DNA from: Pseudomonadota bacterium
GTDB lineage: Bacteria; Pseudomonadota; Gammaproteobacteria; Burkholderiales; Ferrovaceae
NCBI GenBank assembly: GCA_028873535.1
Contig: JAGWIJ010000008.1
Coordinates: 1 to 49,508 of the forward strand
Length of the DNA stretch: 49,508 nt
Direction: 5' to 3'
Shown here: piece by piece, positions 29,150-38,827 of the stretch
How positions within the stretch are numbered: position 1 is the stretch's first letter
How the letters are laid out: each line of letters starts with the position of its first letter
The notes under the pieces: generated by a model
The model's input: the letters and a program-made list of their open reading frames with translations, nothing else
Databases searched by the model: none
Told to the model about the DNA's origin: nothing
Translations under genes and position numbers: made by a program

Positions 29150-29440
29150 ATGAGTGCTGCAACGCAGAGGATTCCGGTGCTGGTGACGCCGGAGGAAAAG
29201 GAGCGGATCGCCAGCATGGCTAGGCAGGCCGGGCTGTCGATGGGTGAGTACCTGCGGCGGGCCGCTGCGGCATTCAGGCCGACGGAAGATGAGGCCGTGC
29301 TCGCAGGCATGATCGAGCAGATGACCAGGACCGCAGCGCGGGCCGAAGCGGCGATCGACGAAGCGCTCGCCTTTGTGGAAGCTTCGAATGCGCGTATCGC
29401 CCACATGGAACAGCGCACCGGACCTGCCAAGGCCGCCTGA
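29150..29440 (+). CDS. Ribbon-helix-helix protein at the head of the Wadjet operon
   Basis: The protein has 96 aa. The N-terminal half reads as a ribbon-helix-helix: a short strand (RIPVLVT) then two helices (EEKERIASMARQAGLSMGEY), the layout of CopG/Arc-type repressors and of MobC-like relaxosome proteins. The C-terminal half is an amphipathic helix (MIEQMTRTAARAEAAIDEAL) suited to pairing. GGGGA lies 5 nt before ATG 29150. Its TGA overlaps the next ATG by one base (TGATG), so the two are translationally coupled. It may repress its own promoter, act as an antitoxin-like partner, or bind plasmid DNA; the last would fit Wadjet, which restricts plasmids. None of these roles is proven by sequence. 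Confidence 0.65.
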   Translation: MSAATQRIPVLVTPEEKERIASMARQAGLSMGEYLRRAAAAFRPTEDEAVLAGMIEQMTRTAARAEAAIDEALAFVEASNARIAHMEQRTGPAKAA

Positions 29441-29652
29441 TGGGCATCACGGACAAGATGTGGGACGCGATCACCACCGTGATCCGGATGAATGACAAGG
29501 TCGAACGCATGAGCGCCACCATGCGCGACCAGCAACAGCGAATCGAAGGCCTGACGGAGCGCGTCATCCGGCTGGAGACGGCACTCGAAATTGCGCTGGC
29601 ACACGGGAATGGCGCTGGCAGGCTGCCGCGCCGATTGTCCCGGAAGGATTGA
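29440..29652 (+). CDS. Small coiled-coil protein coupled to the RHH gene and jetA
   Basis: The protein has 70 aa. Residues ~15-55 form one predicted coiled coil (MNDKVERMSATMRDQQQRIE and following LTERVIRLETALEIAL) with leucines, methionines and isoleucines in heptad spacing. The tail is basic (RLPRRLSRKD). There is no membrane segment or catalytic motif. It starts on the last base of the RHH stop and ends at 29652, 50 bp before the chosen jetA start; a TTG at 29649 would instead overlap its stop by 4 bp. The tight packing implies coordinated synthesis with RHH and JetA. I do not recognise it in described Wadjet loci. Confidence 0.6.
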   Translation: MGITDKMWDAITTVIRMNDKVERMSATMRDQQQRIEGLTERVIRLETALEIALAHGNGAGRLPRRLSRKD

Positions 29653-29702
29653 AATCACTGGCATTCCGCCGCGCGGCGGATCAGGCTCGACAGGTCACCC
29701 TG

Positions 29703-31193
29703 ATGGACCACGATACCCTCGTTTCCCTTCGCGACCGGCACCCCGCGTGGCGCTTGCTGGCATCACCGCACGCTCCGCTGATCGCGAGCTTCCTGCGCCG
29801 GGTGTTCGTGGTGCCCAACCTCCGCGTGATGAGTGAGGCGGATCTGGCCGAGGCGCTGGAAGACGAGTTGTACGCCTTGCGCGAGCAACTCGGCGCGGAT
29901 GCCTATCCCAAGGATGCACCGGACTACCTCGACGACTGGGCTGCAGCCGAAAAGGGCTGGCTGCGCAAGTTCTACAAGCCCGGCACCGACGAGGCGCAGT
30001 TCGACCTCACCCCCGCCACCGAAAAGGCCATCAGCTGGCTGGTCTCGCTGGCAGAGCGGCCATTCGTCGGCACTGAGTCGCGTCTGCTGACCTTGTTCAA
30101 TTTGCTGGAGCAGATCAGCGCCGGCACCGAGGTCGACCCGATCAAGCGCCTGGAAGAACTGCACACCCGGCGCGAAGCGCTCGATGCCGAGATCGCACGC
30201 GTCCAGGCGGGCGACGCACCGCTGCTCGACGATACGGCGGTCAAGGACCGCTTCCTGCAGTTCCAGCAACTGGCGCGCGAACTGCTGGGCGATTTCCGCG
30301 AGGTCGAGCACAACTTCCGTCAGCTCGACCGCAGGGTGCGCGAGAAGATCGCGCTGTGGGCCGGCAGCAAGGGTGCGCTGCTTGACGAGATCATGGGCGA
30401 GACGGATGCCATCGGAACTTCCGATCAGGGCAGGAGCTTCCGCGCCTTCTGGGATTTCCTGATGTCGCGCCGCCGCCAGGAGGAGTTGGCCGAACGTCTG
30501 GAACAGGTCCTGACGCTGCCAGCCGTGCTGGAGTTGCGGCCGGAAGCGCGGATCCGCCGCGTGCATCACGACTGGCTGGAAGCCGGCGAACACACCCAGC
30601 GTACTGTGGCGCAACTCTCGCAACAGCTGCGTCACTTCCTGGATGACCGTGCCTTCCTCGAGAATCGGCGCATCCTCGACATCCTGCGCAGCATCGAGAC
30701 CAAGGCGCTGGCGCTGCGTGCCGCGCCGCCGGCCGGCACGCTGACGACCCTCGATGCGATGGCAGCGGATATCGAACTGCCGCTGGAACGCCCGCTCTTC
30801 ACGCCCACCCTCAAGCCGCGCCTGGCCGATCTGGTGCCGGATGGTGGCGATGACGAGGTCGACACGACTCGCCTGTTTGGCCAGGTGGTGATCGATCGCG
30901 CGCGCCTGCGCGCCGGCGTGAAATCGGCGCTGCGCCGGCGTCAGCAGGTCACGCTGGCAGAACTCCTGGTCGCCGAGCCTTTGCAGCTGGGTCTGGCCGA
31001 ATTGGTGGCCTACCTGGAGCTGGCACACGCAGACGGCGATCACGACGACTTCCGCGCGCTCGTCGATGAAACTGTGCAAGACTCCATCCGCTGGCGCGCC
31101 CACGCCGCCACGGGTGCTCCACTCGAGCGCTCGGCCCGCCTGCCGCGCGTGATCTTCCTGCGCACGCGATCGGCGCACGAGGACCATGAATGA
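29703..31193 (+). CDS. jetA: Wadjet type I protein JetA (DUF3375, MukF/kleisin-like)
   Basis: Kleisin-like subunit that bridges the heads of the SMC-like JetC. The Wadjet complex extrudes DNA loops, senses small circular DNA and cleaves it, protecting against plasmids. The protein has 496 aa. The N-terminus (LVSLRDRHPAWRLLASPHAP) is the DUF3375 hallmark. A long helical middle (LEELHTRREALDAEIARVQ; RQLDRRVREKIALWAGSKGA) and winged-helix-like C-terminal part (VTLAELLVAEPLQLGLAELV) follow. I chose ATG 29703, which gives the usual family start; the in-frame TTG 29649 adds 18 residues. Its stop overlaps the jetB ATG (ATGA). Confidence 0.9.
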   Translation: MDHDTLVSLRDRHPAWRLLASPHAPLIASFLRRVFVVPNLRVMSEADLAEALEDELYALREQLGADAYPKDAPDYLDDWAAAEKGWLRKFYKPGTDEAQFDLTPATEKAISWLVSLAERPFVGTESRLLTLFNLLEQISAGTEVDPIKRLEELHTRREALDAEIARVQAGDAPLLDDTAVKDRFLQFQQLARELLGDFREVEHNFRQLDRRVREKIALWAGSKGALLDEIMGETDAIGTSDQGRSFRAFWDFLMSRRRQEELAERLEQVLTLPAVLELRPEARIRRVHHDWLEAGEHTQRTVAQLSQQLRHFLDDRAFLENRRILDILRSIETKALALRAAPPAGTLTTLDAMAADIELPLERPLFTPTLKPRLADLVPDGGDDEVDTTRLFGQVVIDRARLRAGVKSALRRRQQVTLAELLVAEPLQLGLAELVAYLELAHADGDHDDFRALVDETVQDSIRWRAHAATGAPLERSARLPRVIFLRTRSAHEDHE

Positions 31194-31882
31194 TGACTGC
31201 CATACCGCCGGACCTGCCTGCCGATGCGGAACTGCCGACCGCCGCGCGCACCTTGCCTGAACTGTCGCTGCTGCTGGTGCAACTGCTCAAGGGCGTGCTG
31301 TATCGCGAAGACGACGAACGCCAGTGGGCGAGCCTGTTGCGCCTTCAGGCCAGGGTAAGGGAACAGGCGGGGGTGCTGCTGCTCGATCTGGTGCTGGACG
31401 AAGCCGAGGGCCATGCCTTTCTCAAAAGCCGCCCCGATCCGGAAGACGCTTCAGGGTCGCCTTCGCTGCCGCGGCTGGTTGCACGTCGGCCGCTCACCTA
31501 TGCCGTCAGCCTGATGCTGGCACTGTTGCGCAAGCGCCTCGCCGAGTTCGACGCGGCCGGCGGCGAGACGCGGCTGGTGCTGGCACGCGACGAACTGGTC
31601 GAACTGGTGCGGGTGTTCCTGCCGGACGGTCCGAACGAGGCCAAGCTCGTCGATCAGGTGGATGCGACCCTCGTCAAGGTGGTCGATCTCGGCTTTCTGC
31701 GTCGCCTCAAGCCCGCCGTCGGCAGCCGCCAGGACCGCGGCCACTACGAGGTGCGGCGCATCCTCAAGGCCTTTGTCGATGCGCAGTGGCTGGCAGACCT
31801 GGACGGCCGCCTGGAGGTCTACCGCACGGCGCTGTCGGCAACAGCCGCCACGGCTCCGGCCAAGGGAGGGGGCGATGCCTGA
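31190..31882 (+). CDS. jetB: Wadjet type I protein JetB (DUF4194, MukE-like)
   Basis: KITE/MukE-like subunit that binds the JetA kleisin and helps assemble the Wadjet motor. The protein has 230 aa. The DUF4194 core runs from [20 protein letters not shown] to about residue 190, with [50 protein letters not shown]-like wording, and winged-helix-type segments ([26 protein letters not shown]). The C-terminal tail is low complexity (Ala-Thr-Pro). It overlaps jetA by 4 bp and jetC by 8 bp. Confidence 0.88.
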   Translation: MMTAIPPDLPADAELPTAARTLPELSLLLVQLLKGVLYREDDERQWASLLRLQARVREQAGVLLLDLVLDEAEGHAFLKSRPDPEDASGSPSLPRLVARRPLTYAVSLMLALLRKRLAEFDAAGGETRLVLARDELVELVRVFLPDGPNEAKLVDQVDATLVKVVDLGFLRRLKPAVGSRQDRGHYEVRRILKAFVDAQWLADLDGRLEVYRTALSATAATAPAKGGGDA

Positions 31883-34800
31883 GGCAACGACGTTCGCGCT
31901 CGACTTCCTGGCCGACGATACCCGTGTCGGTTTCCGCCTGCAGCGCCTGGAGGTGCTGAACTGGGGCACTTTCGACAAGCGCGTCTGGAGCTACCACCTC
32001 GACGGTCGCAATGGGCTGCTCACCGGGGATATCGGGTCCGGCAAGTCCACACTGGTCGACGCCATCACGACGCTGCTGGTGCCGGCACAGCGCGTGGCCT
32101 ACAACAAGGCCGCCGGTGCCGACGCGCGCGAGCGCAGCCTGCGCTCCTACGTGCTCGGCCACTACAAGAGCGAGCGCAATGAGGTGACCGGCAGCGCACG
32201 CGCAGTGGCACTGCGCGATGCGACCAGCTACACCGTGATCCTGGGGGTGTTTCGCAACGAAGGCTACGACCAGTCGGTGACGCTGGCGCAGGTGTTCTGG
32301 CTCAAGGACCCTCAAGGCCAGCCGGCGCGCCTGTTCGTGACCGCCGAACGCGCGCTCTCGATCGCACAGGATTTTGCCGGCTTCGGCAGCGACATCAGCG
32401 CGCTGCGCCGCAAGCTGCGCGCCGCCGCGTGCGAACTGACCGACAGCTTCCCGCCCTACGGCGCGTGGTTCCGCCGGCGCTTCGGCATCGAGCACGATCA
32501 GGCGCTGGAACTGTTCCACCAGACGGTGTCGATGAAGTCGGTGGGCAATCTCACCGATTTCGTGCGCAGCCACATGCTCGAGCCCTTCGATGTCGGCAGC
32601 CGCATCGAGGCGCTGCTCCATCATTTCGATGACCTTGATCGTGCCCATCAGGCCGTGCTCAAGGCCAAGCGCCAGGTCGCGCTGCTGACACCGCTGGTGG
32701 ACGACGGCCAGCGTCATGTCGGACTGGCCGCAGACATCCAGGGCTGGCGCGAAGGGCGTGACGCGCTGCGGCCGCATTTCGCAGGGCTCAAGGGCGAATT
32801 GCTCGAGCGGCGTCTGGCCTTGCTGGAGGAGGAGGGGGCGCGTCTGGAGGCGCAGATCGCACGCCTCGCGATGCAACGCGATGCCGAGCGAGAGGCGCTT
32901 GGTGCGCTTGAGCGCGCCCTGCGCGAAAACGGTGGCGACCGGCTGGAACAGCTCGCGGGTGAAATCCGCCGCAAGCAGGCCGAGCGCGAACAGCGCCAGC
33001 AGAAGCAGGTGCGCTATGCCGCCTTGCTCGCCCGGATCGACGAAGCACTGCCTGCCGACGAAGCGGCGTTTCTAGCCCAGCGCCACGCCATCGGCGCGCG
33101 CGCCGAGTCGCTGCGCGAACGCATCGTCGACCTGGATAACCGCGCGCGCGAAGAGGATTTCGCCTTCCGCAAGGGCCGGGAGGAGCACGCCGCCCTGTCC
33201 GACGAAGTCGAGAGCCTGAAGCGGCGCAAGAGCAACATCGACGCAGCTCAGATCCGCACCCGCGACGCGCTGTGCAGCGCGCTGTCGATTGCCGAGGACG
33301 AGCTGCCCTTTGCCGGCGAGCTCATCCAGGTGCGCGAGGATGAACGTGACTGGCAGGGCGCGGCCGAGCGACTTCTCCGAGGCTTCGGGCTTGCGCTGCT
33401 GGTACCGGACGCACACTACCGCGCGGTCGCCGATTGGGTGGACCGCCAACATCTCAACGCCCGCCTCGTCTACTTCCACGTCCGGCCGCGCAAGGCAACG
33501 CCGGGCGCCAGTCTGCACGCGCAGTCACTGGTCAGGAAGCTCGCCATCAAGCCGGCTTCGGCGCACTACGAATGGCTGGAACAGGAACTGCGTTCGCGTT
33601 TCGATGTGGCCTGCTGCGACAGCGCCGAGCAGTTCCGCCGCGAGTCCCGTGCCGTCACGCGTGCCGGTCAGATCAAGGAGCCGGGCGGGCGGCACGAAAA
33701 GGACGACCGCAGCCGCATCGACGACCGTAGCCGCTACGTGCTGGGCTGGAGCAACGCCGACAAGCTGCGTGCGCTGCTCGACCAGCGCGAACGCCTCGAG
33801 GCGCATCTGGTCATGCTGGGCCAGCGTCTTGGCGAGATCCAGCAGGCACGCGAACAGTTGCAGGGGCGCCTGGATGCGCTGGCCAGGCTGGAGGAGTTCA
33901 CGCGCCATGAGGATATCGACTGGCAGAGCCTGGCGCGCGCGATCGCGGTGCTCGAGGACGAGCGCGTGCGCCTGCAGGCGGCTTCCAATGTGCTGCAGGA
34001 ATTGACCGGGCAGTTGCAGGCGGTGGGTGAGCGCCTGCGCGATGCCGACGCCCGGCTGAGCGATGCGCTTGGAGCGCGCGGCGAGATCAAGAGCAAGCGC
34101 GAGGCGGCCACTGCCCTGCGCGACCAGGTGCGCGCAGTGTTCGCGGCGACACCCCTTGAGGAAACGCAGCGCGGGCGACTGGAGGGCTGGTGCCGCGAAG
34201 CCTTGGGCGAGCATCAGCTGTCGGTCGAGTCCTGTGACAACCGCGAGCAGGACGTGCGCAAGTGGCTGCAGGACCGCATCGACGCCGAAGACAAGCGCCT
34301 GGCGCGCCTGACCGAACGCATCGTCAACGCCATGCGCGGCTTCAAGGAGGAATTCAAGGCGGAAACGGCGGAGGCGGACGTGAGCCTGGCCGCACTGCCC
34401 GAGTACGAACGCATGCTCGACGGCTTGCGTCGCGACGACCTTCCTCGCTTCGAGGTGCGTTTCAAGGAATTGCTCAACGTCAACACCATCCATGAGATCG
34501 CCAACTTCAATGGGCAGCTGGCGCGCGAACGCGAAACCATCCGGGAACGCGTCGACTTCATCAACCAGTCGCTCGAGGTGATCGACTACAACCCGGGGCG
34601 CTTCATCAGACTGGTGGCCCAGGCCAGCCCGGATGCCGAGATCCGCGATTTCCAGCAGGACCTGCGCGCCTGTACCGAGGGCACCGCGACCGGCGCCCTG
34701 GACGAACAGTATTCGGAGGCGAGGTTCCTGCAGGTCAAGGCCATCGTCGACCGCTTCCGCGGCCGTGAGGGCCTGTCCGAGACGGACCGACGCTGGACGG

Positions 34801-35252
34801 CCAAAGTCACCGACGTGCGCAGCTGGTTCCTGTTCTCGGCCAGCGAGCGCTGGCGTGCCGATGGCGCCGAGCATGAGCACTACTCGGACTCCGGCGGCAA
34901 GTCCGGTGGCCAGAAGGAGAAGCTCGCGTACACCGTGCTGGCCGCCAGCCTGGCCTATCAGTTCGGCCTTGAGTGGGGCGCGGTGCGCTCGCGCTCCTTC
35001 CGCTTCGTGGTGATCGACGAGGCCTTCGGGCGCGGATCGGATGAATCCGCGCAATACGGGCTGCGCCTGTTCGAGCAGCTCAACCTGCAGTTGCTCATCG
35101 TCACGCCCCTGCAGAAGATCCACATCATCGAGCCCTTTGTGTCCAGCGTGGCTTTTGTGCATAACGAGGGCGGATGCGATTCGCGACTGCGCTGCCTGAC
35201 CATCGAGGAGTATCGCGCGCAAAAGGCCAGCCGCCACGGCACTGCGCCATGA
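31875..35252 (+). CDS. jetC: Wadjet type I protein JetC (SMC/MukB-like ATPase)
   Basis: ABC-type SMC ATPase that drives DNA loop extrusion in Wadjet. The protein has 1125 aa. N-terminal head with Walker [10 protein letters not shown] at 51-59 (context [18 protein letters not shown]). Long antiparallel coiled coils fill about residues 290-480 and 640-900, around a hinge-like globular part near 480-640. C-terminal head with signature region [17 protein letters not shown] (1006 onward) and Walker [16 protein letters not shown] (D1048, E1049). All ATPase motifs are intact. The ATG at 31875 has a GGGAGGGGG ribosome binding site and begins inside jetB. The stop overlaps jetD by 4 bp. Confidence 0.93.
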   Translation: MPEATTFALDFLADDTRVGFRLQRLEVLNWGTFDKRVWSYHLDGRNGLLTGDIGSGKSTLVDAITTLLVPAQRVAYNKAAGADARERSLRSYVLGHYKSERNEVTGSARAVALRDATSYTVILGVFRNEGYDQSVTLAQVFWLKDPQGQPARLFVTAERALSIAQDFAGFGSDISALRRKLRAAACELTDSFPPYGAWFRRRFGIEHDQALELFHQTVSMKSVGNLTDFVRSHMLEPFDVGSRIEALLHHFDDLDRAHQAVLKAKRQVALLTPLVDDGQRHVGLAADIQGWREGRDALRPHFAGLKGELLERRLALLEEEGARLEAQIARLAMQRDAEREALGALERALRENGGDRLEQLAGEIRRKQAEREQRQQKQVRYAALLARIDEALPADEAAFLAQRHAIGARAESLRERIVDLDNRAREEDFAFRKGREEHAALSDEVESLKRRKSNIDAAQIRTRDALCSALSIAEDELPFAGELIQVREDERDWQGAAERLLRGFGLALLVPDAHYRAVADWVDRQHLNARLVYFHVRPRKATPGASLHAQSLVRKLAIKPASAHYEWLEQELRSRFDVACCDSAEQFRRESRAVTRAGQIKEPGGRHEKDDRSRIDDRSRYVLGWSNADKLRALLDQRERLEAHLVMLGQRLGEIQQAREQLQGRLDALARLEEFTRHEDIDWQSLARAIAVLEDERVRLQAASNVLQELTGQLQAVGERLRDADARLSDALGARGEIKSKREAATALRDQVRAVFAATPLEETQRGRLEGWCREALGEHQLSVESCDNREQDVRKWLQDRIDAEDKRLARLTERIVNAMRGFKEEFKAETAEADVSLAALPEYERMLDGLRRDDLPRFEVRFKELLNVNTIHEIANFNGQLARERETIRERVDFINQSLEVIDYNPGRFIRLVAQASPDAEIRDFQQDLRACTEGTATGALDEQYSEARFLQVKAIVDRFRGREGLSETDRRWTAKVTDVRSWFLFSASERWRADGAEHEHYSDSGGKSGGQKEKLAYTVLAASLAYQFGLEWGAVRSRSFRFVVIDEAFGRGSDESAQYGLRLFEQLNLQLLIVTPLQKIHIIEPFVSSVAFVHNEGGCDSRLRCLTIEEYRAQKASRHGTAP

Positions 35253-36418
35253 ACTGGACGCGCCCCGGGGACCTGCGTGCCCAGGTCCAGCGTCTCTGGG
35301 AGCGCGGCGAACTGCTGCGCGCCGCCGTGATCGGACAGCCGTCGTGGCCGCTGCGTCTGGCGCTGAAGGGCCCCGCCAGCGCGGACCTGTCGGATCGCTT
35401 CGAGGCGGTCCGCGCATGGATCGCGGAGCTGATCGCGACGCCCCATGTGCGCTTCGAGTGGCGCGAGTCGATGCATCGCGTCCAGGGCCGGCAGCGTCTT
35501 CCGGTTGCCGTGTGGGTCGATACCCTGCAGGACGCCCTGGCCTTCATCGGGCAAGCGCGGGCGGCGCAGCGCTTCGAGGGGCTCTGGCGACAGACTGCTG
35601 CCGAGCAAGCCCTGCTGCAGCCCTGGTTGACCCGGCGTCCGCTGCAGGCGCTGGATCTTGCCGACCGCTGGGAGCGGCTGCTTGCCGTCGTGGCGTGGCT
35701 GCAAGCCCACCCGCGTCCGGGTGTTTACCTGCGCCAGGTGGACGTGCCGGGGGTGGACAGCAAATTCATCGAGACCCACCGCAGTGTGCTGGTCGAATGG
35801 CTGGATCTGGTCCTCCCGTCCGTGGCCATCGACCATGACGCCACCGGGCTGCTGCAGTTCGCGCGTCGCTACGGCTTCCTGGACAAGCCGGTGCGCATCC
35901 GCTTCCGCCTGCTCGACGCGGAGCTGCCCAGCCTGCCGGGCTGCCGGCAAGCCGCCGATATCACGCTGGACGCTGCCAGCTTTGCTGCGCTCGCGCTGCC
36001 GGTGACGCGGGTGTTTGTGACTGAAAACGAGATCAATTTCCTGGCATTTCCGCCACAGCCCAAGGCGATCGTCATCTTCGGCGGCGGCTACGGTTGGGAC
36101 TCACTGGCGCGTGCCGCCTGGTTGCGGGATTGCGACCTGCGCTACTGGGGCGACATCGACACCCATGGCTTCGTCATCCTCGACCAGTTGCGCAGCCATT
36201 TTCCGAACGTCACCTCGTTCCTGATGGATCGCGCGACCCTGCTCGCCAACCGCTTGCACTGGGGCGAGGAACACAAGCCCGCGCGGCATGACCTCAGCCG
36301 GCTCACGGTCGAGGAAGCCATGCTCTACGACGACCTGCGTTTTGATCGCATTCAATCCGGCCTGCGTCTGGAACAGGAGCGCGTCGGCTATCACTGGCTG
36401 CGTGCATGCCTGATCTGA
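35249..36418 (+). CDS. jetD: Wadjet type I nuclease JetD (DUF3322/DUF2220, toprim-like)
   Basis: Nuclease subunit of Wadjet; related to the Spo11/topoisomerase VI toprim fold, it cuts the captured circular DNA. The protein has 389 aa. The N-terminal DUF3322 region contains the conserved [17 protein letters not shown] stretch (161-177). The C-terminal toprim domain carries ITEN-type Glu259 ([11 protein letters not shown]), the glycine-rich [11 protein letters not shown], and the metal-binding DxD Asp302-Asp304 in [16 protein letters not shown]. All expected acidic residues are present, so it should be active. Its ATG overlaps the jetC stop by 4 bp. It is the last gene of the operon; no clear terminator follows before 36480. 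Confidence 0.92.
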   Translation: MNWTRPGDLRAQVQRLWERGELLRAAVIGQPSWPLRLALKGPASADLSDRFEAVRAWIAELIATPHVRFEWRESMHRVQGRQRLPVAVWVDTLQDALAFIGQARAAQRFEGLWRQTAAEQALLQPWLTRRPLQALDLADRWERLLAVVAWLQAHPRPGVYLRQVDVPGVDSKFIETHRSVLVEWLDLVLPSVAIDHDATGLLQFARRYGFLDKPVRIRFRLLDAELPSLPGCRQAADITLDAASFAALALPVTRVFVTENEINFLAFPPQPKAIVIFGGGYGWDSLARAAWLRDCDLRYWGDIDTHGFVILDQLRSHFPNVTSFLMDRATLLANRLHWGEEHKPARHDLSRLTVEEAMLYDDLRFDRIQSGLRLEQERVGYHWLRACLI

Positions 36419-36479
36419 GGCGCGTGCAGCATGGGTCCGTACGGATCATGTTTTCAGCGCTGCCAGGGCACGCATCAAT

Positions 36480-37181
36480 TTGCGCACCATCGCGGCCGCC
36501 GGCGCGCTCCTGTCAGGGCTCGCAAGCGCATCGCCATCCCACGCAGCCTTGACCCTGACCAGCGCCGGCGTCGCCGACGGCTTCGGTCTTTCCACCGTGG
36601 TCAGTGGACTCAGCGGCGCCAACGGGGCCTACGGACCCCTGGCAGAAGCCATCCTGCCGGACGGCAACTTCATCACGGGCAGCTATGCCAATGGCAGTCT
36701 TTACGTCTTCAAGGACGTTGACGGGCAGACCTTGTCCAGCGCCGTGCGGACGATTCCCTACACCAACCAGACTGTCAACCCGCAGTACGTCATGGCCACG
36801 GTCGGCGGGCAAGCCTATGGGGCGCAGGTGGCGGGCGGCAGCTTGGTGCGATTCGCCAATGATGGCAGCAGCACTCCGATACCGGGTCTCGTTGGGGTGA
36901 CGGCTTACTACGGGATGTGGGGTGATACGGTCGACAACCACCTGATTGCATCGTCCCAGTCGGGCATTGAGACCATCATCGCCAGCGGCGGCACGCGCGG
37001 TGATTTCGTGTCCCCCGACAGCAACAACGGCACCCTGTTCATCTCGCAGTACGAGCAGGTGGCGCGCCTGTCGTGTGGCGCGAACTGCACGATCGGCAGT
37101 GTAGTGCCGGAACCTTCGATCTATGCCTTGTTCGCGCTCGGCCTGATGGTCGTAGGCGCCCGGCGGCGACTGCTGGCGTAA
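36480..37181 (+). CDS. PEP-CTERM sorted extracellular protein, apparently internally deleted
   Basis: Exported protein carrying a C-terminal PEP-CTERM signal (VPEPSIYALFALGLMVVGAR then RRRLLA), processed by an exosortase in EPS-producing Gram-negatives. The protein has 233 aa. Signal peptide MRTIAAAGALLSGLASASPSHA. The N-terminal ~130 residues (ALTLTSAGVADGFGLSTVV, YVFKDVDGQTL) and the block IIASGGTRGDFVSPDSNNGT then RLSCGANCTIG resemble a ~300-residue PEP-CTERM family, but the middle repeats between HLIASSQSGI and ETIIASGG seem missing. The start TTG 36480 has no good ribosome binding site; an out-of-frame ATG at 36448 would fit if a T were added to the TTTT run, so a frameshifted start is possible. 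It may be a decaying gene. Confidence 0.6.
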   Translation: MRTIAAAGALLSGLASASPSHAALTLTSAGVADGFGLSTVVSGLSGANGAYGPLAEAILPDGNFITGSYANGSLYVFKDVDGQTLSSAVRTIPYTNQTVNPQYVMATVGGQAYGAQVAGGSLVRFANDGSSTPIPGLVGVTAYYGMWGDTVDNHLIASSQSGIETIIASGGTRGDFVSPDSNNGTLFISQYEQVARLSCGANCTIGSVVPEPSIYALFALGLMVVGARRRLLA

Positions 37182-37497
37182 GCGGGAACGGGCCCGGTCC
37201 TCGACGGCCCGAGTGGCCGGGCGGACAGCGCAGCCATTCCGCTGCGCGCCGCACGGCCAGTGCAGTCTGGCGCGTGCGTTCAGGCCGGCTTTGCGATCCG
37301 CTTGCCGAGGACCTCGGAGGCGTATCCCAGTGCCAGTCCGGCCACCCAGGACAGGATCACGAACACAATGCTTTGTTCGACTTTGCCACCCGAACCGAAA
37401 CAGGTCGCAGCGCCCAGGAAGGCGGCAGGCGTGTACGACAGCGCGCGCGGCTCCAGTTGTAGCCGGGCTGTCGCACGCGCGACAGCCCGGACGCCGC
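37182..37497. other. 316-bp gap with a hairpin and one doubtful small reading frame
   Basis: Besides the hairpin at 37463-37490, the minus strand can encode up to 73 residues at 37280-37501. Its C-terminal half reads like one membrane helix (IVFVILSWVAGLALGYASEVLG), but its N-terminal part is the hairpin itself and no ATG lies inside the plausible part. It could be a gene remnant. Nothing else is visible. Confidence 0.4.
37463..37490. terminator. 12-bp perfect hairpin downstream of the conserved lipoprotein gene
   Basis: CCGGGCTGTCGC at 37463-37474 and its exact complement at 37479-37490 enclose an ACGC loop. It lies 8 bp beyond the stop of the minus-strand lipoprotein gene and faces the PEP-CTERM gene from the other side. 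There is no T-run, so termination is inferred from position and strength. Confidence 0.55.
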
Positions 37498-38109
37498 TCA
37501 ATGCGGTCGCAGTATGCCTTCCCCGGCGCCCTGCAGGGGGCCCAGGGGATTCACCGATTCCTCGTGCTCGTGGATGGCGGGCTGACCGCCGGACAGCTTG
37601 TAGACCACGACATCATCCACGACCAGCACCACGGCATTGAAGCGCCAGCCGAGCACGTCGACCTTGCGGCGGAAATTGAACAGGTCGGACCAGAAGTTGC
37701 CGTAGCGATTGCGGTGGATGACTTTGTGATCGACCTCATAGCCGCGGCAGCGCTGGGTGGCGCTCAGGCATTCGCGCACGCCGCCGTCGAGCGCGGCGGG
37801 ATCTGCGCCAGGACTCGGGATGAAGCGGCGCAGCACATCCGCATAGCTCAGGATGGTCACGTTGGGGTTGGCGACCGGATCGAAGTTCAGTTGGCGCAAT
37901 CCCGCGGCATTGGTCTCATGCTCCTTGATCTGGTCGAAGGATGCCTGGGCTTGCGCGAAACTGCTCCATGGGCTCTGGGTTTCGCTTTCGCTGACCGGCA
38001 GCAAGGTGCCGCAGGCGGTACAGAGCAGCACGACGGGCCACGCCCAGCCACTGCGCGGCAGCAGTCCGCCGCAGACTGCCACCCATGCTGCCGGAACGTT
38101 CCGCGCCAC
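37498..38109 (-). CDS. Conserved betaproteobacterial lipoprotein of unknown function
   Basis: The protein has 203 aa. A hydrophobic stretch followed by LLCTAC (lipobox-like, Cys in ACGTLLP) marks a lipoprotein signal, so the mature protein would be lipid-anchored in the periplasm. The conserved body includes SPWSSFAQAQASFDQI, NPNVTILSYADVLRRFIPSP, GVRECLSATQRCRGYE and GNFWSDLFNFRRKVDVLGWR, ending VYKLSGGQPAIHE and NPLGPLQ. I recognise this pattern as a hypothetical protein common in betaproteobacteria but know no function. The start GTG 38109 is uncertain; GTG 38082 is an alternative. A strong hairpin follows its stop. Confidence 0.7.
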   Translation of the reverse strand: MARNVPAAWVAVCGGLLPRSGWAWPVVLLCTACGTLLPVSESETQSPWSSFAQAQASFDQIKEHETNAAGLRQLNFDPVANPNVTILSYADVLRRFIPSPGADPAALDGGVRECLSATQRCRGYEVDHKVIHRNRYGNFWSDLFNFRRKVDVLGWRFNAVVLVVDDVVVYKLSGGQPAIHEHEESVNPLGPLQGAGEGILRPH

Positions 38110-38232
38110 GGTCTCGAGTCTCCACAGTCCGGCTTGCCCCTTCGCTGGGGCGCCGCAATACCCCTAGCGTGGCACATTCCGCCGCACATTTCAGGACCGG
38201 TGTGCAGGCGCCAGGCACGCCGGCCGCATGAA

Positions 38233-38808
38233 TCAATGGCCGTTGATGGGATCCTTGTGGCTCAGATAGAGCGCGCCGGCAGCCAGCACGATGGCGCCAC
38301 CGATGGCGAGTACGTCGAGTGCGCTGCCCGGGTGGAACTCCAGCACCGCCTCGAACAGCGTCACCACCATGATCACCAGGATGACCTTGCCCAGGCGCGC
38401 CTTGAGGTCGTCCAGCGAGCTGATCACCAGGATGCGGCCGGCCTGCTGGTGCGATTTGGCTTCGTCCAGATCGCTCACGAACAGTTCGTAGATGCCAAAG
38501 GCGAAGATCAGCACCGCCATCGCCAGCAGGAAACCGTCCAGCGCCTTGACCGCTTCACCCACGATCTCGACGCGCGTGGCCTTGTGAAGCGCCGGATCGA
38601 GGCTGAGGTCGCTGTAGTGCAGCGTCAGTTGCAGCATGTGCACCGTGTCGAGGGTGCTCACCCACAGCAGGCATGCCGCCAGGATCAGGCAGGCCAGCGC
38701 GGCCAGGCCGAACATCAGTCGGCTCTGCCACAGCAGCCGTTCGAACAGGCGTTCGGCGGTCGGTCGGGTCGGGCGTGGCGGTGGGGCGGCGTGCGGCATC
38801 GGGGGCAT
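38233..38808 (-). CDS. YqhA-family (UPF0114) inner-membrane protein
   Basis: The protein has 191 aa. After a Pro-rich N-terminus come about four membrane segments: MFGLAALACLILAACLLWV, FLLAMAVLIFAFGIYELFV, VILVIMVVTLFEAVL and the C-terminal LAIGGAIVLAAGALYLS. SSLDDLKARLGKVILVIMVV is the YqhA signature region. Function of the family is unknown. ATG 38808 was chosen; ATG 38799 is also possible. It lies 19 bp after the stop of the DUF5655-type gene on the same strand, so the two are probably cotranscribed. Confidence 0.82.
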   Translation of the reverse strand: MPPMPHAAPPPRPTRPTAERLFERLLWQSRLMFGLAALACLILAACLLWVSTLDTVHMLQLTLHYSDLSLDPALHKATRVEIVGEAVKALDGFLLAMAVLIFAFGIYELFVSDLDEAKSHQQAGRILVISSLDDLKARLGKVILVIMVVTLFEAVLEFHPGSALDVLAIGGAIVLAAGALYLSHKDPINGH

Positions 38809-38827
38809 GGCAGTTCCGAATTTCGGC

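Noticed and set aside
37280-37501. 73-aa minus-strand frame as a membrane protein gene
   Set aside because: Its N-terminal codons are the terminator hairpin and no internal start codon precedes the single hydrophobic helix; kept only as a remark on the gap.
38115-38130. Possible att copy of the tRNA-Ala 3' end
   Set aside because: Only GTCTCCAC matches, too short to be a duplicated integration site.
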